Positions 7,498 to 13,214 of a stretch of DNA of 13,214 nucleotides are shown here, piece after piece (position 1 is the stretch's first letter; each line of letters starts with the position of its first letter). The stretch covers positions 1-13,214 of the forward strand of contig JAOPWF010000418.1 in the NCBI GenBank assembly GCA_025965815.1. The letters are read 5' to 3'. The stretch comes from Mycobacterium sp. (GTDB lineage: Bacteria > Actinomycetota > Actinomycetes > Mycobacteriales > Mycobacteriaceae). The position numbers and the translations under genes were made by a program. The notes beneath the pieces were generated by a model. The model was not told where the DNA came from. It made no database searches and worked only from the letters and a program-made list of their open reading frames with translations.

Positions 7498-7650
7498 CTA
7501 GCCCGGTGTGTCGAGAAGCGCTGCCAAAGCAGGCTCGCCGGGCCGCGTTTCGGCATCGCCCCAGGACCATTCCCGGTCGGAGACCAATAGCCGCCGGGCT
7601 TCGCGGCGGAGGTAGAACCACGGGATGTCGGTCGGCTGTTGGGTGGTCAC
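7498..7650 (-). CDS. Possible small protein of 50 residues, unknown
   Basis: A GTG-started ORF whose product begins VTTQQPTDIPWFYLRREARR and is rich in Trp, Arg and Glu (DREWSWGDAE). It ends at TAG 7500-7498, 11 bases before the reconstructed arginase ATG at 7486. About 80 percent of its third codon positions are G or C, which suggests coding. The same frame upstream of 7650 becomes Arg/Gly-rich and non-protein-like, so the GTG is a sensible start, although no clear Shine-Dalgarno precedes it. I do not recognise a family. It could be a small operon gene or leader coupled to the arginase gene, the 3' remnant of an older gene, or chance. Confidence 0.3.
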   Translation of the reverse strand: MTTQQPTDIPWFYLRREARRLLVSDREWSWGDAETRPGEPALAALLDTPG

Positions 7651-7845
7651 GCCCGGTTCGCGCCCCCAGCTAGGTCGCCCCGCCTTCCGACCATCGCGGC
7701 TCACCGGCAATCCGTGGTATCGCGGGCGAAATCGGTGACGGCTACGTCCACAGCAAGCTCCCAGGCGCGAACGGCGCAGGCGGCCCGTAATTGTCGACAC
7801 GGCAAGTGAAGGTGGCAAACACGCCCCAGGACGCACCGAGGTGTC

Positions 7846-7851
7846 TAGAGT
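7846..7851 (+). promoter_or_regulatory. Candidate -10 element (TAGAGT)
   Basis: TAGAGT matches the TANNNT pattern of actinobacterial housekeeping -10 elements and lies 59 bases before the FAD-subunit ATG, which would give a 5' leader of about 50 bases. There is no recognisable -35 hexamer at the usual distance, which is common in mycobacteria but leaves the call weak. Confidence 0.25.
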
Positions 7852-7859
7852 CAGATGCG

Positions 7860-7876
7860 TTTGGCAATTCGGCAAA
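7860..7876. promoter_or_regulatory. Imperfect palindrome, possible operator
   Basis: TTTGGCAATTCGGCAAA has outer arms TTTG/CAAA; six of its eight base pairs match around a central T. It starts nine bases after the candidate -10, about where transcription would begin, and 35 bases before the FAD-subunit start. That position would suit a repressor. There is no second copy in the window and no adjacent regulator gene, so this is only a candidate. Confidence 0.25.
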
Positions 7877-7898
7877 CACCGACGACCGCCGATTTCCC

Positions 7899-7905
7899 GG
7901 GGGAG
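7899..7905 (+). promoter_or_regulatory. Ribosome binding site that fixes the FAD-subunit start
   Basis: GGGGGAG lies five bases before ATG 7911. It selects this ATG over the longer open frame from 7791, whose first 40 codons are not protein-like. It also sits too close to the out-of-frame ATG at 7907 to serve that one. Confidence 0.7.
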
Positions 7906-7910
7906 CATGC

Positions 7911-8738
7911 ATGGATCTGAACACCATCACCGACGTGGTTCGGCGACCCGCCCAGCGACCGGGTGTCGACTGGCGTACCGGCGATGCCTGGCTGGCCGGG
8001 GGGACCTGGCTGTTCTCCGATCAACAACCGGGGCTGCGGCGTCTCATCGACCTGACGCCGCTCGGCTGGGACACCCTGGTGCCGGGCGATGCCGGTCTCG
8101 AGATCGGCGCGATGTGCACTATCCATGACCTGTATGCGTTTGCGCCGCCGGATGACTGGCGAGCCGCCCCCTTGTTCACCACCAGCTGTGAGTCCTTTCT
8201 GGCGTCATTCAAGGTGTGGAACTCCGCGACCGTCGGGGGCAACATCTGCATGGCACTGCCCGCGGGCCCGATGATCACGATGACGGTCGCGCTGGAGGCG
8301 ACGTACACACTGTGGGCGCCCGATGGCTCCGAGCGCACCGTCGACGCGGCGGACTTCGTGACGGGCAACCACGAGAACATCCTCGGGCCGGGTGAGATTC
8401 TCCGGAAAATCGACATCCCGGTCAGCGCTCTGCGAAAGCGGCATACGCACCGCCGCTTCACCCTGACCCACCTGGGCCGCTCGACGCTGTTCATGATCGC
8501 CACGCAATCGCCTCAGCAGTCCGACCTGCTGCTCACCATCACCGCGGGCACCACCAAGCCGGTGCGCCTGCGGTTCGACACCGTGCCCGACGCCGAGACG
8601 CTCCAGCAGAGTATCGACGCGATACCGCAGGACGAGTGGTTCGTCGACCCGAACGGCACACCGGACCATCGCCGGCACCTGGCGAAGCACTATGCCGAGG
8701 AGATCCGGATCGAGTTCAGCGCGGGAGGGCAGGCATGA
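7911..8738 (+). CDS. FAD-binding subunit of a xanthine dehydrogenase-family molybdenum hydroxylase
   Basis: A 275-residue flavoprotein subunit that passes electrons from the Fe-S clusters of the hydroxylase to the final acceptor. The N-terminal FAD site shows LAGGTWLF (AGGT at 29-32), followed by LRRLIDLTPLGW. The second FAD motif is TVGGNICMALPAGPM from residue 107, after SCESFLASFKVWNSA. The C-terminal part (about 170-275) resembles the CO dehydrogenase flavoprotein C-terminal domain. It is compact, like E. coli YgfM. The ATG at 7911 is supported by GGGGGAG just upstream. Its TGA overlaps the ATG of the next gene (ATGA, 8735-8738), so the two subunits are probably made in equal amounts. Confidence 0.9.
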   Translation: MDLNTITDVVRRPAQRPGVDWRTGDAWLAGGTWLFSDQQPGLRRLIDLTPLGWDTLVPGDAGLEIGAMCTIHDLYAFAPPDDWRAAPLFTTSCESFLASFKVWNSATVGGNICMALPAGPMITMTVALEATYTLWAPDGSERTVDAADFVTGNHENILGPGEILRKIDIPVSALRKRHTHRRFTLTHLGRSTLFMIATQSPQQSDLLLTITAGTTKPVRLRFDTVPDAETLQQSIDAIPQDEWFVDPNGTPDHRRHLAKHYAEEIRIEFSAGGQA

Positions 8739-11452
8739 CCTACACGGTGAACGGCAAGACATTCGACGAAGAGCCGCGTCCCGGCCAGTGCCTGCGCACA
8801 TTCGTGCGCTCGCTCGGCCATCACGGCGTCAAGAAGGGTTGCGACGCAGGCGATTGCGGGGCATGCACGGTCTGGCTGGAGGGCAACCCCGTGCACAGCT
8901 GCATCACCCCGGCGTTCCGTGCCGACGGACGCGAGGTCACCACGATCGAGGGCCTCGGCACCCCGGAGAACCTGCATCCGGTCCAGCGGCAGTTCCGTGA
9001 CGCCCCCGGTTTCCAGTGCGGCTTCTGCACCGCAGGCATGATCATGACCTCGGCGACCTTCACCGAGGAGCAGAAGAAGGACCTACCGCGCGCGCTGAAG
9101 GGAAACCTCTGCCGCTGTACCGGCTATCGCGCCATCGAAGACGCGGTCAACGGTGTCACCGGGATCGAGGAAGCGCTCCCGGGACGGGCCGTCGGCACCA
9201 GCGTCGGCGCGCCAGCGGCGACCGGCGTCGTGACGGGGACCGCCGAGTTCACCATGGACACCGAGATGGACGGCATGTTGCACCTGAAGGTGCTGCACTC
9301 GCCGCACGCTCACGCGCGCATCGTGTCGATCGACAAGTCCGCGGCCCTGGCGGTGCCGGGCGTGCACCGGGTGTACACGTGGGAGGACGTGCCGCGAAAG
9401 CGCTTCAACACCGCGATCCACACCGATCACCTGGTCGATCCCGACGACACTTACATTCTCGACGACAAGGTCCGGTTCGTGGGGCAACGGGTGGTCGCGG
9501 TGCTGGCCGACACGGTCGGAGCCGCGGAGGAAGGCTGCCGCAAGGTGGTCGTCGAGTACGAGGTGCTCCCTTCGGTGTTCGACCCGGAAGAGGCGATGGC
9601 CGACGGCGCGCCGCAGTTGCACGGGTCCGACGACCCATTCGTCCGGGACCCCGTGCACAACATCCTGCTCGAGTTGCACGGTGAAATCGGTGATGTCGAG
9701 GCCGGGTTCGCCGAAGCCGATGTGATCCATGAGGGCACGTACTTCTCGCCGCGGGTGCAGCACGCGCATCTGGAGACGCACGGCTCGATCGCGTGGACGG
9801 AGGACGGCCGGTTGCACGTGCGCACCAGTTCGCAGTCACCGTCGATTGCCAAGGGCAAGCTCGCCCATCTTTTCGATCTGCGTCCCGATCAGCTGCGGGT
9901 CTTCTGCAAGCGCGTCGGTGGCGGTTTCGGTGGGAAGCAGGAGGTGATCTCCGAGGACCTCGCCGCGCTCGGCACGCTCGACACCGGCCGGCCGGTGTGC
10001 TTCGAGTACACCCGGGAAGAGGAGTTCACCACCGCCTCGCCCCGCCACCCGATGAAGCTGACGGTCAAGCTGGGGGCGCGCGCCGACGGCACACTGACCG
10101 GATTCCAGGTCCGCAATATTTCGAATACCGGCGCCTACGGCAACCACGGCGGTGAGACGTTGTTCGCCGCCGGTGCCGCCATCGCGCTGTACCGTTGCGC
10201 CAACAAGAAGTTCGACGGGTACTCCGTGTACACCAACAATGTGCCCAGTGGGGCCCTGCGCGGTTACGGCATGACCCAACCGGCGTTCGCGGTGGAATCC
10301 GCTATCCACGAGCTTGCGGTCAAGCTCGACATGGACCCGCTCGAACTGCGGCGTCGCAATGTCGTCCGCCCCGGGGACGCCCTGCTGGCGATCGACGACC
10401 ACCCTGATGACGTCGCGTTCACCGAGGACGGCATCGCGAAGTGCATCGACCTCGTCGACGCGGCCCTGCGCCGCAGCGGCAACGGTCAGAGGCTCGGTGA
10501 CGACTGGCTCATCGGTGTCGGCTCCGCTAGCTCGCTGCACGAGACCGCGCCGCCGACCGAGCACATCTCTGAGGCGTGGGCGACGCTGCGTGACGACGGC
10601 ACTTACGAGATCGCCGTCGGCACCGTCGAATTCGGCGAGGGCACGTCAACCGCCCACGTCCAGATCGCGGCCACCCAACTCGGCACCACCCCGTCCCGGA
10701 TACACCTGGTGCAGTCCGACACCGACCGGACCGGCTTCGACACCGGCGCCTTCGCCAGCGCCGGACTTTTCGTCGCGGGCAACGCCGTACAGAAGGCTTC
10801 GACGGCCCTGCGCGACCGGATCCTGGGCTTCGCGGCCGCACACGCCCAGGTTGAAGTGGCCGCATGCTCGATGGATGACGACGGCGTTGTCTGCGGCCAC
10901 CGCCGGCTGTCGCTCGCTGAACTCATCGAGGCGGCCCGTGCACGCGGTATCCGGTTTACGGAGGCCCGCAAGGCATATGGGTCGCCGCGCAGCGTCACGT
11001 TCAACACCCACGGCTTCCGTATCGCCGTGCACCGGGTGACGGGCGAGATCCGCATCCTGTACAGCGTGCAGGCCACCGACGCCGGAGTCGTCATCAACCC
11101 GGCGCAGGTGCGCGGCCAGGTCGAGGGCGGCGTCGCGCAGGGAATCGGCTTCGCGCTGACCGAGAACTTCCACGTCGACTCCGACGGCGTCATGGTCAAC
11201 CCGAACCTGCGCAACTACCGGATTCCCACCTACGCCGATGTTCCCCGCACCGAGGTGCTTCTGGTCGACTCGACCGACTCGGTGGGGCCGATGCGCGCGA
11301 AGGGCATGGCGGAGTGTTGCATAAATCCGGTCGCTCCGGCGTTGGCCAACGCGCTCGAGAACGCGACCGGTGTGCGCTATCGGGAGTTGCCGTTAAGTCC
11401 CGAGCGCATCTACACCCGCCTCGACTCGAGCCGACTGAACCCGGCCACTTGA
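8735..11452 (+). CDS. Fused [2Fe-2S]/molybdopterin catalytic subunit, XdhD-like molybdenum hydroxylase
   Basis: A 905-residue fusion of the small Fe-S and large Mo subunits of the xanthine dehydrogenase/aldehyde oxidase family, which hydroxylates N-heterocycles or aldehydes with water-derived oxygen. Residues 1-75 are a plant-type ferredoxin fold with Cys 36, 41, 44 and 56. Residues 80-145 hold the second cluster, CGFC (95, 98) and CRC (126, 128). From about 180 comes the a/b hammerhead domain (GTAEFTMDTEMDGMLHLKVL), then the cofactor domains: GGGFGGK at 395-401, ALRGYG with Arg 509, VEFGEGTSTAH, QVEGGVAQGIGFALTE, and KGMAEC with Glu 860 as the likely catalytic base (the usual context is GVGEPP). 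Single-chain Fe-S/Mo fusion plus a separate FAD subunit matches E. coli XdhD/YgfM. Maturation genes such as an XdhC-like sulfurtransferase are not in the window. The substrate is unknown; a purine or other N-heterocycle is the default guess. Confidence 0.92.
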   Translation: MTYTVNGKTFDEEPRPGQCLRTFVRSLGHHGVKKGCDAGDCGACTVWLEGNPVHSCITPAFRADGREVTTIEGLGTPENLHPVQRQFRDAPGFQCGFCTAGMIMTSATFTEEQKKDLPRALKGNLCRCTGYRAIEDAVNGVTGIEEALPGRAVGTSVGAPAATGVVTGTAEFTMDTEMDGMLHLKVLHSPHAHARIVSIDKSAALAVPGVHRVYTWEDVPRKRFNTAIHTDHLVDPDDTYILDDKVRFVGQRVVAVLADTVGAAEEGCRKVVVEYEVLPSVFDPEEAMADGAPQLHGSDDPFVRDPVHNILLELHGEIGDVEAGFAEADVIHEGTYFSPRVQHAHLETHGSIAWTEDGRLHVRTSSQSPSIAKGKLAHLFDLRPDQLRVFCKRVGGGFGGKQEVISEDLAALGTLDTGRPVCFEYTREEEFTTASPRHPMKLTVKLGARADGTLTGFQVRNISNTGAYGNHGGETLFAAGAAIALYRCANKKFDGYSVYTNNVPSGALRGYGMTQPAFAVESAIHELAVKLDMDPLELRRRNVVRPGDALLAIDDHPDDVAFTEDGIAKCIDLVDAALRRSGNGQRLGDDWLIGVGSASSLHETAPPTEHISEAWATLRDDGTYEIAVGTVEFGEGTSTAHVQIAATQLGTTPSRIHLVQSDTDRTGFDTGAFASAGLFVAGNAVQKASTALRDRILGFAAAHAQVEVAACSMDDDGVVCGHRRLSLAELIEAARARGIRFTEARKAYGSPRSVTFNTHGFRIAVHRVTGEIRILYSVQATDAGVVINPAQVRGQVEGGVAQGIGFALTENFHVDSDGVMVNPNLRNYRIPTYADVPRTEVLLVDSTDSVGPMRAKGMAECCINPVAPALANALENATGVRYRELPLSPERIYTRLDSSRLNPAT

Positions 11453-11470
11453 GCCGCAAGCAGATTGCGC

Positions 11471-11480
11471 AAGGAGAAGG
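11471..11480 (+). promoter_or_regulatory. Strong ribosome binding site
   Basis: AAGGAGAAGG ends one base before ATG 11482; its AGGAG core is five bases upstream of the start. It decides the start of the ABM protein against the open frame running back to 11314, which lies inside the Mo subunit gene. Confidence 0.75.
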
Positions 11481-11481
11481 C

Positions 11482-12453
11482 ATGGACACCAAGAAGCCCA
11501 CCGACACCGCCGCGACGGTCATCATCGGCCAGCGGGTCCGCCCGGGCTCGGAGCTGGAATTCGAAGCGTGGCAACAGGATATGAACCGCGAAGCCTCCAA
11601 GTATCCGGGGTTTCTCGCCGCCGAGATCAACCCGCCCACCGCCGTGCAATCCGACTGGGTCGTCGTCTACCGCTTCGACTCGGTCGCCCACGTCCAAGCC
11701 TGGATCAACAGCGCCACCCGTCAGAATCGACTGGCCGCCGGTCAGCAGTACTTCGACGGGCCCGGCACCCAGCAGGTTGTCGGCGGTGGGGCGAGGCCGA
11801 CAGATCCGCTGGTGACCGTCGTCGTCACTCATCGGGTGAGCCAGGAGAACGTCGAGGACTTCCTCGCATGGCAGGAGCGACTGCGGGTGGCGGAGAGCAC
11901 ATTTAACGGCTTCCGTGGCACCGAGCTCTTCCGCCCTGTCGAGGGTGTGCAGGACGAATGGACCGCGCTGTACCGGTACGAGAATGCGGACGATCTCGAC
12001 AAATGGCTGATGTCATCCGAGCGCCAGCAGCTTCTCTCCGAGGGTGCGAAATTCTCCGACTTCCACTCCCGCACCATCGATAACTCGTTCGGCAGCTGGT
12101 TTGCGTTTGACGAGCACGGCAACCAGGCGCCGCCGCCGTCGGAGACCAAGAGTGCCGTCGCGGTCTGGGTGGGCCTGTATCCGACCGTCGTGCTGCTTTC
12201 CCTGGCGCTTTCCCCGCTGGGGATGCCGCTGTGGCTCAGCTTGCTGGTCGGAAACCTGTTGTCCAGCTTCCTGATGAGCTTTGTGACGATGCCGTACTAC
12301 GTGAACCCGTTGCTGAAGCACTGGCTGCGGCCGCCACCGAATGTGCCGCAGGCACGGACGAACTGGCGCGGAATGGGCATCGTCGCCGGCGTGATGCTGT
12401 TCTGGGTGGTGGTCTTCTACCTGGTGACCACCCAGTTCTGGCACCTGCCCTGA
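11482..12453 (+). CDS. Tandem ABM-domain protein with three C-terminal membrane helices
   Basis: A 323-residue protein. Residues 10-98 and 110-205 are two antibiotic-biosynthesis-monooxygenase (ABM, ferredoxin-like barrel) domains; the halves echo each other, for example VIIGQRVRPGSELEFEAWQ against VVVTHRVSQENVEDFLAWQ, and DWVVVYRFDSVAHVQAWI against EWTALYRYENADDLDKWL. Three hydrophobic segments follow at about 225-246, 250-274 and 299-320, so the ABM part is probably membrane-tethered. This arrangement fits the ABM-superfamily group COG3224. ABM proteins include cofactor-free oxygenases and heme-degrading enzymes, but many are uncharacterised and I see no residue that proves catalysis. It starts 29 bases after the molybdenum subunit, with a strong ribosome site, so it is probably in the same operon. 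It may handle the product or redox partner of the hydroxylase; this is inference. Confidence 0.88.
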   Translation: MDTKKPTDTAATVIIGQRVRPGSELEFEAWQQDMNREASKYPGFLAAEINPPTAVQSDWVVVYRFDSVAHVQAWINSATRQNRLAAGQQYFDGPGTQQVVGGGARPTDPLVTVVVTHRVSQENVEDFLAWQERLRVAESTFNGFRGTELFRPVEGVQDEWTALYRYENADDLDKWLMSSERQQLLSEGAKFSDFHSRTIDNSFGSWFAFDEHGNQAPPPSETKSAVAVWVGLYPTVVLLSLALSPLGMPLWLSLLVGNLLSSFLMSFVTMPYYVNPLLKHWLRPPPNVPQARTNWRGMGIVAGVMLFWVVVFYLVTTQFWHLP

Positions 12454-12454
12454 G

Positions 12455-13214
12455 TTAACGGCCCGCCAGCGGCGCGGCGCCGTTCACGGCGGGTATGGCC
12501 GGCAGTGTGGTCAGCAATGTGGGTGTGAGCGTCTTCGCGTCGGGTGCCGCGCGCCCGAGACCGTATTTGCGAACCTCGGCAGCGCCGGCGTTGCCGCCGC
12601 TGACCAGAAGGTCCGCACCCGCCGTCGTACTGGTGGTCGCCACCGTCACGCCCTTCGGGCCGCCCCCGGTGAAGGGTGCAAAAGAGGCGGTCTGGGCGAA
12701 GGCGACATTGCCGTCGTGGTGGTTCGGGCTCTCCAGGTACATCCTGGGCTCGCCGTCGAGGCGCGACCCCGTCGACCAGACCCGCACAGTGCCTTGGTCG
12801 GCGAGCTGCCCGGTGATGATGCTCTTCGCGCCGCCCTCGGCACCGGCCACCCATCCCGTCGTCAATGAGACACCGCCGGTGTACCCCTGGTCGTAGGCCA
12901 GGAACTCCGACGTCATCGTCGGCTGGTCGGGCTTGGCGGCGTGCTCGGTCGCCGTGCCATTGGCCTGCGCCCGCGCGGTGGGCCTGTACAGGTCGTAGCG
13001 GAAGGTCTTCACCTGTGGCGCGTCTCCCGGCCCGGGGACGGTGACGATGCTTTCCCGGCCCGAGGCGAGATCGACCATCCCGGTCGCCAAGGTGACACCG
13101 GATTTCGAGCCGGGATACGGCGTGAACGCGGAGAACACGTCCGGAGCCTTGGTCTTCTCGCTGGGAAGCATCGACGAGAACACCTTCACCTGCGATTCGA
13201 CGCCAGGGCCCGAT
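12455..13214 (-). CDS. FG-GAP-like beta-propeller repeat protein, C-terminal part (5' partial)
   Basis: The frame is open to the window edge, so the start is outside; the GTG at 13189 is internal, because the codons before it read GPGVESQ and complete a GPG...QVKVF repeat motif. At least three degenerate repeats of roughly 70-85 residues are visible: SGVTLATGMVD...SIVTVPGPG...VKTF, GGVSLTTGWV...SIITGQ...VRVW, and KGVTVATTST...LLVSGG...VRKY. This pattern resembles FG-GAP/VCBS-type beta-propeller proteins with PGPGGGPxVKVF strands, which are usually secreted or surface-exposed. No calcium-binding DxDxDG loop is seen in this part, so calcium binding is not supported here. The C-terminus is plain (VNGAAPLAGR), with no membrane anchor or sorting signal. 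Its TAA is one base from the stop of the ABM gene on the other strand. Confidence 0.72.
   Translation of the reverse strand, partial: SGPGVESQVKVFSSMLPSEKTKAPDVFSAFTPYPGSKSGVTLATGMVDLASGRESIVTVPGPGDAPQVKTFRYDLYRPTARAQANGTATEHAAKPDQPTMTSEFLAYDQGYTGGVSLTTGWVAGAEGGAKSIITGQLADQGTVRVWSTGSRLDGEPRMYLESPNHHDGNVAFAQTASFAPFTGGGPKGVTVATTSTTAGADLLVSGGNAGAAEVRKYGLGRAAPDAKTLTPTLLTTLPAIPAVNGAAPLAGR
12457..12484 (+). terminator. Possible hairpin terminator after the ABM gene
   Basis: AACGGC (12457-12462) pairs with GCCGTT (12479-12484), with an inner CGCC/GGCG stem (12464-12467 with 12471-12474). It begins four bases after the ABM stop, where a terminator for the molybdenum-hydroxylase operon would be expected, but no T-run follows. 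The same bases encode the last residues of the convergent gene, so the symmetry may be coincidental. Confidence 0.3.

Larger units (their letters stand above)
7651..7910. other. Divergent intergenic region between minus- and plus-strand operons
   Basis: No convincing coding potential on either strand. The open frames here translate to Arg/Pro/Ser-rich shadow-like sequence. It must hold promoters for both the arginase side and the molybdenum-hydroxylase side. The only patterns I can point to are a TANNNT hexamer at 7846-7851, an imperfect palindrome at 7860-7876 and the ribosome site at 7899-7905. No regulator gene is adjacent within the window. Confidence 0.6.

Noticed and set aside
7791..7910. 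40-residue N-terminal extension of the FAD subunit
   Set aside because: It crosses the candidate promoter and the ribosome site at 7899-7905, and the extra residues are not conserved-looking.
9083..9817. 244-residue minus-strand open frame
   Set aside because: Antisense shadow of the molybdenum subunit; Val/His/Arg-rich with no recognisable motif.
1..13214. CRISPR array, tRNA, rRNA, insertion sequence or prophage
   Set aside because: On reading both strands I saw no regularly spaced repeats, no tRNA-like cloverleaf, no transposase motifs and no terminal inverted repeats; the base composition is even throughout.

Overview
The window is about 13.2 kb of high-GC, densely coding DNA. It has frequent GTG starts, short stop/start overlaps and G/C-ending codons. 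This fits an actinobacterium, most likely a fast-growing Mycobacterium/Mycolicibacterium-type species; that placement is an inference from style and gene content, as there is no rRNA or other marker. I see no tRNA, rRNA, insertion sequence, CRISPR array or phage feature.

Layout. (1) 1-4405, plus strand: a tightly coupled set of three genes. They are the 3' part of an FbpC-like ABC transporter ATPase, an 835-residue fusion protein (adenylation domain, carrier domain, multi-pass membrane acyltransferase-3-like domain), and an acyl-CoA dehydrogenase. The junctions are GTGA and TAATG overlaps, so the genes are probably co-translated. (2) 4417-7500, minus strand: read in transcription order, a possible 50-residue ORF, a divergent arginase/agmatinase-family protein, a class III (CaiB/BaiF) CoA-transferase, and a TesB-type acyl-CoA thioesterase. 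The thioesterase carries a one-base frameshift immediately after its probable catalytic Asp codon. The arginase-like gene looks as if it has a second one-base disruption at its start. (3) About 7501-7910: a divergent, probably regulatory gap. (4) 7911-12453, plus strand: a molybdenum-hydroxylase unit made of an FAD subunit and a fused [2Fe-2S]-molybdopterin subunit, laid out like E. coli YgfM/XdhD, followed by a two-ABM-domain protein with three C-terminal membrane helices. (5) 12455 to the window end, minus strand: the C-terminal part of a repeat protein resembling FG-GAP-type beta-propellers, converging on the ABM gene with one base between the stops.

How the genes may work together. In block 1 the fusion protein could activate a carboxylic acid, hold it on its own carrier domain and pass it to a membrane or envelope acceptor, with the dehydrogenase altering the acyl group. 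This would be a one-polypeptide analogue of the Dlt logic (ligase, carrier, membrane acyltransferase). Block 2 combines CoA transfer, CoA-ester hydrolysis and a ureohydrolase-like protein. Block 4 is an oxidative hydroxylase for a heterocycle or aldehyde, with an unusual membrane-anchored ABM partner. The substrates are not readable from the sequence.
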